From contig NC_061781.1 in assembly GCF_022458985.1 (NCBI RefSeq), forward strand, positions 17,019,001-17,083,000: a stretch of DNA of 64,000 nucleotides, in the 5' to 3' direction. Numbering within the stretch: position 1 is the first letter of the stretch; every line of letters begins with the position of its first letter. Positions 1 through 9,740 of the stretch are shown in pieces. This DNA is from Mugil cephalus (Eukaryota > Chordata > Actinopteri > Mugiliformes > Mugilidae). The position numbers and the translations under genes are program-made. The notes below the pieces were generated by a model. The model ran no database searches, had not been told where the DNA came from, and saw only the letters and a list, made by a program, of their open reading frames with translations.

Positions 1-1389
1 CAGTAAAATGTCAGATGTTTGGGATGAGGTAGATTTATTAAATAAAGAAATATAAATATATTCGGAATTTTCTGGACCAAACCATGAGTTCATTTTTACG
101 GTCAACAATGTGTGTATGTGGTAGGTATGTCTGCTGAAGTGCTAAAATGCTAAATATATCTAATCAGTCAACACCTGTAAGCTAAAAATAATTCATTTCC
201 GGACACAGTACTTCAAATGTGTTGCTTTCATAATAGGCCACAACTTGACGATGTCCCAATAATACAGACATCCAATTCAGTATATTTGTACTTCTGTTTG
301 ACCGCGACTGAAGACTGAATTAAAGAACCCTCTTGAGATGAAGATGAGAGATGAAACCTAAAACACGTCCAGTAACACTGTGGTGTAGTTTTCATGTGCG
401 TTTAATCTCAATTTTCGAACACGCCCACTGGAAACGGACTGCTAGGTCAGATGGAGGTAACACATGAATGAAGACACTGCAATAAGCACTGCAAGGCTGG
501 ACACAGAAAAGGTGGCTACGTTTACTGTATAAAGAAGGCAAGAATTGTGTTGATAAAGGTACAGATTCAGATTCAGAATGCTCTATTTGTACCTGTGTGT
601 GGGGCAATTTAAGGCACATCTTAAAAGGGGTACATCTTAAAAATGAAACTACAGTACTTGTATATGAGAAATAATTAGCAATTAGCAACGAGATGGTCTA
701 AACCCAGACTATCCCAGAGTTTTGAAATGTAGAAATGTTCCAGGCTATCTTCACATCTGTCCCTCTGAGGCCTGTGACAAACAGCATTTGTTTGGCTGAA
801 AAGAGTAATGCTCATTTGTTTCCAGCCCTCAGCTTCTACAGGAGACGGAGCCGGGGCTGAAGAAAAAAAATATGAGCACAGAAATTCAACTTACCACCAT
901 CTGCTGGTTGCATCGATCTTTGCGTTGGCCACATGCCATGATAGGGAACATGACTCAAGATGAAAAACTACATCCGCACAAAGGGGTTTGCTTCTTGTTC
1001 TCTGGAACTGCATCGGTTGCAGAGAACAAAATAAGGATGTGCTGACCTCACAACAACGTTTCCTCGTGTGAAGCAAGACATTCGGTTAACGTGGAAATCA
1101 AAAAACCCCACAGGGCTTGACCTTCTCGTGCTTTTCTTTTTTTATCTTCTTCCTTTTTACTTTCTTTCTTCTTTGGTAAAACTGGAACACCACAGCACGA
1201 CCATAACGTTACAGCACAGGCTCTGAATGAACCATTCAGCAATCAGACTTGTGAATGAATGGCAGCTACTGCTTCAGGTGCTAGCTAGCAGTGCACATGT
1301 TTGCTTAGACAGATAACATGCAAAAGGATGGAATCATTTCATAAAGCTAATGACAACATTCATCTGGTCAGCAGTTCCTGTTGATTTAA
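1..1389. other. Intergenic, no gene recognised
   Basis: I see no exon chain here. Open frames on the minus strand between about 390 and 1240 are short, of low complexity or without family resemblance. A pyrimidine-rich stretch ending in CCAG near 827 is followed by a short open run, but it cannot be tied to any gene. Confidence 0.5.
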
Positions 1390-1660
1390 TACGCATGGAT
1401 CAGCCATAACATTATGATTTTGTTGGTTAAAATTGTGTAGGTCCCCCTTTTGCTGCCGAAACGGGGCCTCAGTCAGAGTTGTCTGCCCAGCACATCCCAC
1501 AGATGCTCGATTGGATTGAAACCTGGGGAATGTGTAGGCCGAGCCAACACCTTGAACTCACCGTTGTGTTACATGAATCATTCCAGTCACTATCCAGCTC
1601 AAAGAGGGAACCAACTGCCCTCAGGTGATGAAGATGTGCACAGGTGACCCCTGGTGCAAA
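1390..1660 (-). mobile_element. Tc1-like transposon fragment (3' end, reversed)
   Basis: The motif ATCAGCCATAACATTATGA near 1398, followed by AATTGTGTAGGTCCCCC and then CACATCCCACAGATGCTCGA, matches the familiar 3' end of fish Tc1-like elements read in reverse, including the decayed end of the transposase gene. No intact transposase remains. The family match is from memory of the repeat, not from a search. Confidence 0.6.
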
Positions 1661-1843
1661 AAGGCATTTAATCTAATTTCTCAGTTTCTGAAAGAGATCC
1701 AGAGTTCGTCTCTGCATCTCTGACTTGTAGAATGAAATGGAAAAGGGAAAACTCAATTCGTTTTTTTTTTTCACATGTGTGCACACCGGAAACTATATTA
1801 TTTCATGTTACAATAGCACACACATGTGCTGGATGGTTACAGA

Positions 1844-1935
1844 TTGCAGGTGGGAGGTCAGGAAGTGGTGAGTTTATCAGAAGTGAAATGAACCCCGGCT
1901 GTAGCTGCAGCCGAACATTCGAAGAGGTTCGGGTC
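1844..1935 (+). promoter_or_regulatory. 5' flank shared by BTLA-like copies
   Basis: This block, containing GCAGGTGGGAGGTCAGGAAG, lies directly upstream of the first signal-peptide exon and recurs at 7283-7369 upstream of the signal exon of the third copy. It is therefore the ancestral 5' UTR or proximal promoter of the duplicated unit. The middle copy at 2713 lacks it. No TATA box was identified. Confidence 0.4.
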
Positions 1936-2023
1936 ATGAGCATGTTGAGCAAAATGGACACACTGATTTACCTGGTGATATATTGCTGCTTCACATGTGT
2001 GTGCGTGTACGGAGGAGGTGAAG
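1936..2023 (+). pseudogene. BTLA-like copy A: isolated signal-peptide exon
   Basis: ATG at 1936 opens 29 codons and one extra base, ending at a good donor (GAAG|gtaatg). The peptide has a hydrophobic core (LIYLVIYCCFTCVCVY), like the signal exons at 2713 and 7370, which end in the same phase with a similar GEG junction. No full Ig exon follows; only a damaged one is seen at 2669. This is most likely the 5' end of a copy lost by unequal crossing-over. Because the donor is intact and phase 1, it could also serve as an alternative first exon splicing to the Ig exon at 3503. Transcript data would decide. Confidence 0.6.
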
Positions 2024-2621
2024 GTAATGTTTAATGTTCTTTTATGGTTAACGCGATTTTGAACACAGCAGGGAGGGCGTTTTAGAGTCGGCCGAAAGTC
2101 GGAGGAATCTAAACACCCAGTATTAAAGAATGATAATATAATATAAGAGATATAAAATATCTCTAATAAGTAGAGAGAACTAGCAATAAGGCAGACAAAT
2201 CGTTCAAATACCTGTAGAAATTAACACTGAAGAAACTAAATAGTCAACGTTGTAATGAATGTAGTGGACGCTGAGAAACATATATTTTTTAATGTTTTAA
2301 AATAAGCTTTAATATAACAGAATAAAGATAAAATACAATAAAACAGTTCAGGAATTCAGATATTTTTACACACGGTAGATGAGCTTTTATGTCCCGTCTT
2401 CTCGTTGACGCATAAAAGGCTAATTAGTTCAATGTTCATGCTCTGACCCGAAGATGAACGCTATTGAGAATTACTTGAAAAAATGTAATGTGTTGTGTAT
2501 GTATATAATAATGTTGAGTAGAATATTTGTGGCGTTTAAGAATAAGAATTTTACATCTTCTTAAAAGGATGAACAGTTTCTTGTCAAACCAATAATGTTT
2601 GATCTTCAGTGAATTGCACAA

Positions 2622-2706
2622 GATAAAGATTTGATTGAAAACAGATGCATATTTTTCATTCATTTCCGACTTGATTTCTTCGTGTGAAGTAGTTTTCATC
2701 CGCGGA
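2622..2706 (+). pseudogene. BTLA-like copy A: truncated Ig-exon remnant
   Basis: The stretch AAGATTTGATTGA...ACTTGATTTCTTCG, followed by TGTGAAGT, repeats the end of intron 1 and the first bases of the Ig exons at 3503 and 8383. The splice acceptor is ruined (TTCCG where the others have TTCAG), and homology stops near 2706, where the signal exon of the next copy begins within about ten bases. The frame from the remnant stays open into that signal peptide, probably by chance. It reads as a recombination scar. Confidence 0.6.
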
Positions 2707-2712
2707 TGCCTA

Positions 2713-4502
2713 ATGGACAGACTGGGCTACCTGGTGATCTTTCTGTGCTTCACGTGTATCCGCACGTTGGGAACGGGTGAAGGTAAATCTTAAAACATTT
2801 TTTGATTATGAGTTGACTCTTAAGTAGTTCACAAGAGGCTAAAATTTCAATAAGACTGATCATTAGTGAACTTACAGAAGTAAATGGTTCAATAACAGTC
2901 CTGTGAATTTGTGCCTTAGTTATCAGGTAAAAGACCTGGTTTAGTTTCGTTAATACAGTCAGATAGTTGATTATGTTGTACATCATATTCAACATAAACG
3001 TGCATGAACAAAACGAAATTTTGTCTTGTGACATGTAGATGTGTCACTGAGATTACAAAAAGGTTCTCAATAGTTAGAAAGGTGCTGTATCAAAACAAGA
3101 ACATAATTTAAAATCTATGACATAGTTTTGCCACCTTTGTATTCGCTCACCTTTGACAAGTAAGTTATGCTCTGATGCTCTGTGTGTATAAAGTGTTCAC
3201 ACTGTCATCAACGGACTGTGTTAGAAAATATTACCAAGAAAACTATATTACATTAATACTATTAATATGTCTTTTATTTTTGTGTTCACACGCATCTATT
3301 TCATATCTGTTGTTCACTGGCGGGTGCTCTAAGTCATCCTTTAAAAGTGCAACACCGATTGTTGCGTTAATGAAAGAGTCGAACTTTTCTGAAGTTGTTT
3401 TTCACCCGTTCTTGAAATTATACATTTCATCAAACCGAAGAACGTAAATACATGAGACAAAACCAAAGATTTGATTGAACAGATGCCCTTTTTTTTATTC
3501 AGACTTGATTTCTTCATGTGAAGTTGAGTTTTTCGTCCGGAGACGCACAAGATGGTTTACTGCTCCAGGACAAAGTGTGTCACTCAGCTGTCCGGTCCAA
3601 CACTGTGGAGAACGTGTTAACATCACCTGGTGTAAAGTCACTAATATGACCTGTGAGCGGATCAATAAATCAAAGAATGTAGAAATAAGACAGAACCGTG
3701 TTGGGGACGACCAACTGGTCTCATATCTGAGATTCAAAGAGATTTCAGTTTCTGATGGCGGCCTCTACAGATGTGGTTTAATGGGAAAACAAAGTCCTAT
3801 AGGTCATGCCATCTACATCTCAGTTTCAGGTACGAAGCTGTTTTCCTTCATCAACATCAAAATATATATACAATAAATATCTTTTTGTATATGTAATATA
3901 TGTTATCTTTTTTTTAAAGACTCATATGAGAGCGTTAAAACCAACTTTAACTCCGACAATAATCCCGGTAAGAGTCTGTGCAGCATCTGTCTCATATGCT
4001 TCTTAATGGATGCAGATTAAGACCACTGATTTGATTCTCTTTCTCCTTTTGCAGCCGAATCACTGAACGCTGACCCCGGTGAAGCTGCAAAGTGGGTGCC
4101 GTACTTTGCCATCGGCCTCAGTGTGTCTCTCCTGGTCGTTACATCAATGATGATAATCCTGGTGAGGATTCGTGGCCGGAATCGTAAGAACCTTAATATG
4201 TATTTTCAGTTTGGGTAATAGAAATTATATGTCATACACATTTCTCTTCTTTCCACCTAATGAATTATTTTTATTTTTTATTTTATCCTTCAAAACAGAT
4301 CCCGAGAGACGGCCATGTGTCAAACTGTGCAGTGTATGCTGACATCGACCAGTCTGAGATACCCTCAGATACCTGCAGATACTTGCAGATACCTGCACCT
4401 ATTCCTGAACATTTCTCAAACCAAACTTTTATGGCTCCAACATGTTTCAATAATAAGATGAGCCAGTTGTCTTTGTGGATTAGTCATGTGCAAACTCACT
4501 GA
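2713..4502 (+). CDS. BTLA-like Ig receptor, copy B (short tail)
   Basis: Predicted type I membrane receptor of about 255 aa from five exons: 2713-2782 (signal peptide), 3503-3829 (Ig V/I-type domain), 3920-3967 (stalk), 4055-4183 (membrane helix AKWVPYFAIGLSVSLLVVTS) and 4309-4502 (tail). The Ig domain carries the BTLA pattern SCEV, CPVQHC, ITWCK, TCERI and YRCG, so all six BTLA-type cysteines are present. BTLA binds HVEM and inhibits lymphocytes; that role is inferred here. The last acceptor is uncertain: the obvious one (caaaacag, ending 4298) gives the wrong phase, while GAGAG ending 4308 restores it. The tail has VYADI and a repeat-derived RYLQI, but no BTLA-style ITIM/ITSM pair. Its own 5' UTR seems lost to the copy A junction. 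A polyadenylation signal AATAAA lies at 5454. Confidence 0.7.
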
Positions 4503-6340
4503 AAAATGTACTTAGCATTCGTTTTTCTGTCTGAATTAGCAGCATACATGCTTATTTTTGTTTACTAAATGTTCAGTTCTGCAATATAATCTTGTTTTAC
4601 GTGTCATTTTATGTTTCACACTTAAAGTTGGTAAGATTATTTCGCTGAAGGGTGTGACTTTCTGTTCTCACAGCAAACACTTACTTCTGGCAGAGAAATA
4701 CTAGTTCACAAACCCACAAGTGTGGCCTAGTTAACATGTCCAGGAAGTCACAGCGACAGTATGTGTGGTAAGCCCTGCTCTTAATCACACACAGCACAGA
4801 TCGTGTTGTAGTTGGTCAGATAACACAAGAATGCTTTAATTGAACAACAGAAACAAACAAAAAAGCTGTCAAAAAACACGAGGGGGAAGGGGGGGCTTCA
4901 ACAAAAATACTTTGCTCAAGAGAACGTTGTCAGTTGCAGGGCTGGTGCAACAAAAACAACCCCAAAAACTTTGTCGACCGATAAAGTGTTCCACCTTCAC
5001 TGTGACCTTGCTGCTTTACGCTCAACATTTTGTTTGTTGCAGCAGCACCATCTCGGCTGGTTGGGTCTGCCTGGTTGGTGCGGTTGCAGCAATAAAGCTC
5101 AATGCGCAGCCTAGTCACGTGAACCACAAAGGGACAGGTGTTCAAGAGCAGAAGAAGAGAAAACTGGTGATGGAAGAAAGAGCACAGGAAATGCATGCGG
5201 ACAGAGCAGAGCCACAATTCATCATTCAACTGTTACTTCCGAGTAATAATAGAAGAAGTGTGATGTTAAGATTCTCAAATGTGTTTCGTTAAAACATGCT
5301 TGTCCTTTGACTGCTTGCTGAGTACGACTGAAACTGTCCTCAAATAACTTTTTCGCTTTTCAGGTTATGTTAAACTGGGTTTTTGTAGATCATATTTCAT
5401 TATGTTGGATGCATCGTTTATACTTTGGATCACGTTGTATTTGTTACTTGCTTAATAAACAGGCTTGCAATATGCACAACTGAAATGTCTAAATGTACCA
5501 CTCACCAGACCAGGTACACCCCCACTAACAACAAAGCCTCCCAAAGCAGAACATAGTGTTCTTTGCTTATCCGTCAATAAAAATTTAAAAGAGCGCATCG
5601 TGTGGTGCCGGTTTTCTCCACCAGATGGTGCTGTTGGAGAGGTCTGACAGTGATTGAAAACATGCCCGCGGTTGACAAAAGATAAAACGAGCATTAACTT
5701 AGTCCACCTGCTGGTTGCATAGAAAAAAAACAAAGAAAAAAAAAATGAAAAAAAGCAGTCGTCCCGGCTGTGCACCACCTGTTTAAGGAAGAATCCTCAA
5801 GATGAGAAACTAAATCGTATAAATCTTACAACTGAAACAGTATAAAATGAAGCTAGCTGCTTCGCCACGTTGCTCATTCTGTCCTTTAAATGCAACAGGC
5901 ACTTTATTTTCTACACATGCGGTGGGAGTGTCCCACATTTAACTATTTTTTGGAAGCAGGTAATGAAATATCTATCCAGAGCAGCGCTGCAGATAAACAT
6001 TCCTTTTTGTCCTAAAATTATGTTCCTGAGCTAAAGCTACATTTTCAAAGTAGCCCAATGACCGTCTCTGGTTGGCTGGAAGCACAGCTGAGAAAAAAAA
6101 AAAAAAAAATCAGTTAGCCCTCCATGGCCGCACTCTATCAATGAATCAGCAGAAATTCTCATAGATGTTCTGTTACTGGAACTTTCCACTGTGAAACTAA
6201 ATGGGGCTGAATGTTAGATAACAGCCTGCTGGAACGACACCTTGAGACCTTTTCATTTTGAATTTGTACATTTTGTTGTTTAACGTGTAGATGAGATAGA
6301 AGGGGCCTATATATGTATCTGTATTTACTAATGTGCATGG
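4503..6340 (+). other. 3' UTR and spacer after BTLA-like copy B
   Basis: AATAAA at 5454-5459 is a plausible polyadenylation signal for copy B, which would give a 3' UTR of nearly 1 kb. A 150-codon open frame at 4840-5292 lies within it but shows no recognisable domain or splice context. The remainder is unique-looking spacer with short A-runs. Confidence 0.4.
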
Positions 6341-6348
6341 TTGTGTAC

Positions 6349-6350
<2 letters not shown>

Positions 6351-6391
<41 letters not shown>

Positions 6392-6400
6392 TGTGTGTGT
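6351..6400. repeat. (GT)n microsatellite
   Basis: Nearly perfect GT dinucleotide run of about 50 bases with one CT interruption at 6391. Antisense frames reading poly His-Thr here are artefacts of the repeat. Confidence 0.95.
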
Positions 6401-6544
6401 TGTACGTTCTTGTAAGTAAGTGCTTTCTTTTTCCATGAATGAGAGGAATCCAGTGGGAGGGGATATGCATATGTATGTTTATTTATTATAGATTCAATAT
6501 AATGCAGATGCCTGTAACAAAGAAAACCAAAATAAGAACTTATT

Positions 6545-7060
6545 ATAAAAAAAGATGAGAAACTAAACCCACATCTACCATCGTCATACCTATTAGATAT
6601 TATTAGTTGTTTAGTAGGTAGGTGTTAAACATTTTCCCCACAAGACACAACATCTGCTTGTCATTGTTCCTTATAGTTTTCAGGAACTTTTAAGATAAAG
6701 ATAAATTTAAAAGTAGCTGAAAAAAAAAAGTTTATTACAAAAATAGCTGAGAAACTAAACCCACGTCTACTATCTTCATACCTATTAGATATTATTAGTT
6801 GTTTAGTAGGTAGGTGTTAAACATTTTCCCCACAAGACACAACATCTGGTTGTCATTGTTTCTTATAGTTTTCCGGAGCTTTTAAGATGAAGCTAAATTT
6901 AAAAGTAGCTGGAAAAAAAAAAGTTTATTACAAAAATAGCTGAGAAACTAAACCCACGTCTACTATCACCATAGATACTATTAGTGACGGGTGTTAAACA
7001 TTTTGGCCCAAGACACAACATCTGCCTGTCATTGGTTCTTATAGTTCCCAGGAGCTGTAC
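6545..7060. repeat. ~192-bp tandem repeat, three units
   Basis: The marker GAGAAACTAAACCCA recurs at 6557, 6749 and 6942, spacings of 192 and 193 bases. The units also share TATTAGATATTATTAGTTG, AGGTGTTAAACATTTT and AGACACAACATCTG. Units one and two are very similar; unit three carries an internal deletion. The array lies between the second and third BTLA-like copies. Confidence 0.9.
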
Positions 7061-7282
7061 CTATGCCACAAAAGGGCTGATGAACCAGGAACTGCGGTTG
7101 CTGAGATGTTACAAAGTTGATCTCTGGTTCACCCAACGAAAGAAATGCCAGTAACTTCACATCTCGTGTTCTGTAATACAGATGACCTACAGAAACAAAA
7201 TGCCCCATATAATTTTTTCACATGCGGGAAACTACGTTCAGTCGTGACACGCTGGAATACACACGTGTGGGTCTCATATACA

Positions 7283-7369
7283 TCGCAGGTGGGAGGTCAG
7301 GAAGTGGTGAGCTTGTCATAAGTGAGCAGCAACTACTGTAGATCATTTGAAGACTTTCAGGTCCTGAGC
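7283..7369 (+). promoter_or_regulatory. 5' flank of BTLA-like copy C
   Basis: Copy of the block at 1844-1935 immediately upstream of the start codon at 7370. This suggests that copies A and C keep the original 5' UTR/promoter while copy B does not. Confidence 0.4.
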
Positions 7370-9740
7370 ATGTCGAGCCTTATGGACAGACTGAGCTACC
7401 TGGTGATCTTTCTGTGCTTCACGTGTATCCGCACGTCGGGAACGGGCGAAGGTAAACCTTAAAACATTCTTGAATTAGTGAGGTGGCTTTCAGCAGAGCA
7501 CAGAGGGAAAGTTTTAATAGACTGGAGTCATTAGATGAACTGAAGTAAATGGTTACAATGAACAGTCACATGAATGTCGTGGCACTTACTTAAGTGAAAG
7601 GTAAGAAGACACGAGGCTCAGTGACAAGGAAATGAATGTCTGTACATCTATGAAGCTATAAAACAGTCATATAAAAGGATTTTATTTATAGTGACATTCA
7701 ACACTAAGTCAGTTTCCTGTGATCTTTGTGTTTCCTTGTTTCAGTACACATGCTACCTGAGGCAGATCAGAGGTGATGGGTGTTACTTTAGTTTTAATAT
7801 CAGTTCAGATAGTTTACATTATGTTGGTACATGTCATTATTTCAACATGGAACGTGGCATGAAGCAAAACACTGAACTCCCAGTTTGTGCGCTTGTCGAG
7901 CGAACGTGTAGATGTGTCACTGAGATTACAAAAAGGTAGTCTCAATAGTTAGAAAGGCGCCGTATCAAAACAAGAACATAATTTAAAATCTATGACATAG
8001 TTTTGCCACCTTTGTATTCGCTCACCTTTGACAAGTTATGCTCTGATGCGCTGTGTGTACAAAGTGTTCACACTGTCATCAGCGGACCGTGTTAGAAATT
8101 ATTACCAAGAAAACTATACAATAAAATGAGCACTATTAATATGTCTTTCATTTTTGTGTTCACACGCATCTATTTCATATCTGTTGTTCACTGGCGGGTG
8201 CTCTAAGTCATCCTTTAAAAGTGCAACACCGTTTGTTGCACTAATGAAAGAGTTGAACTTTTCTGAAGCTTTTCTTGAAATAATAAATGTTATTTCATCA
8301 AACCGAAGACAAAAACTAAAGTGAATTGCATGAGACAAAACTAAAGATTTGATTGAACAGATGCCCTTTTTTTTAATTTCAGACTTGATTTCTTCATGTG
8401 AAGTTGAGATTTTCGTCCGGAGACGCACAACATGGTTTACTGCTCCAGGACAAAGTGTGTCACTCAGCTGTCCGGTCCAACACTGTGGAGAACGTGTTAA
8501 CATCACCTGGTGTAAAGTCACTAATATGACCTGTGAGCGGATCAATAAATCAAAGAATGTAGAAATAAGACAGAACCGTGTTGGGGACGACCAACTGGTC
8601 TCATATCTGAGATTCAAAGAGATTTCAGTTTCTGATGGCGGCCTCTACAGATGTGGTTTAATGGGAAAACAAAGTCCTATAGGTCATGCCATCAACATCT
8701 CAGTTTCAGGTACAAAGCTGTTTTTCTTCATCAGCATCAAAATATATATACTGTAAATATCTTTTTGTATATGTAATATATGTTATCTTTTTTTTTAAAG
8801 ACTCATATGAGAGTGTTAAAACCAACTTTAACTCCGACAATAATCCCGGTAAGAGTCTGTGCAGCATCTGTCTCATGTGCTTCTTAATGGATGCAGACTC
8901 AGACCACTGATTTGATTCTCTTTCTCCTTTTGCAGCCGAATCACTGAGCGCTGACCCTGGCGGAGCTGCAAAGTGGGTGCCGTACTTTGTCATCTGCTTC
9001 AGCGTAATTCTCCTGGTTGCCACACTGTCACTGATAGTCATGCTGAGGTTTCATAAGTGGAATCGTAAGAGCATTAATTAATACCTTTTATCAGTTTCTA
9101 GGATTATAGAAAACCTTTAGATTTTTTTTCTCACCTACAACAATTTGTGTCCCTCACAGAAAAGCTGACCTGCAATAGCACGAAGGGAAAGGTAAAGTTT
9201 AACCATGTGGTAAAAAAACAAACAAAAAAAAAACATTCTCACTTCACTCATTTTGTTTGTTCAATCAGTTTGTAAAAGCTTTTAAAGAACGATGAGTTGT
9301 TTCTTTAGCTCTTTAACTCATCGGCCAGATTTTGCTTCGTGTGTATGGGGCCAACTGTTTTCTATCTTAATGACTGATAGATCTCGTTTTATATTTGCAT
9401 TGAGGAATAAAGTGTTTGTTTTGTTTGACTTCTTCATTCTTATTCTGCTTTGTCACAGGAGACGTCCACTAAGATGATACCAGACCTCCCCAGGTGGAGC
9501 GCTCACCCCTCTCCCGTCCCGCAGACGCACTTATCCGTCCCAAACGACATCTACTTTTCGAGCGCTGCAGGAACCCCTTCCTTCGCCGCCGCTGCCAAAA
9601 CGCAAATGAAAGGTCAAGGGTCAGAGTGCGAGGTGTACGCCAGCATCATGCTCAGGCCGGCTGGAATCCCGCATATTTATCCTACGATAAACACGATGAA
9701 GCAAGCTAAAGGCACGGAGTACACTGCCGTCAATGTCTGA
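7370..9740 (+). CDS. btla: BTLA-like inhibitory Ig receptor, copy C
   Basis: Complete BTLA-like receptor, about 299 aa (human BTLA is 289). Exons: 7370-7451 signal peptide, 8383-8709 Ig domain, 8801-8848 stalk, 8936-9064 membrane helix (VPYFVICFSVILLVATLSLIVML), 9160-9191 short linker, 9459-9740 cytoplasmic tail; all junction phases agree. The Ig domain has the BTLA signature ITWCK and six matching cysteines. The tail has four tyrosines: NDIYFSS, EVYASIM, HIYPTI and a terminal TEYTAV. The second and last match in position and sequence the two SHP-recruiting tyrosines of BTLA (VYASL, TEYASI), and TEYTAV fits the ITSM pattern TxYxxV. Role (HVEM binding, inhibition of lymphocytes) is from the family. 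CD160 ancestry is an alternative given the neighbours. Start: the first of two in-frame ATGs (7370, 7382). AATAAA lies at 10047. Confidence 0.8.

Noticed and set aside
4840-5292. 150-codon open frame on the plus strand
   Set aside because: Low-complexity start, no recognisable domain and no splice context; it lies in the probable 3' UTR of BTLA-like copy B.
6159-6470. Minus-strand frames rich in His-Thr
   Set aside because: Translation of the GT microsatellite.
8114-8617. 167-codon minus-strand frame, with a partial twin at 3495-3737
   Set aside because: Antisense shadow of the BTLA-like Ig exons and preceding intron; its duplication only reflects the gene duplication.
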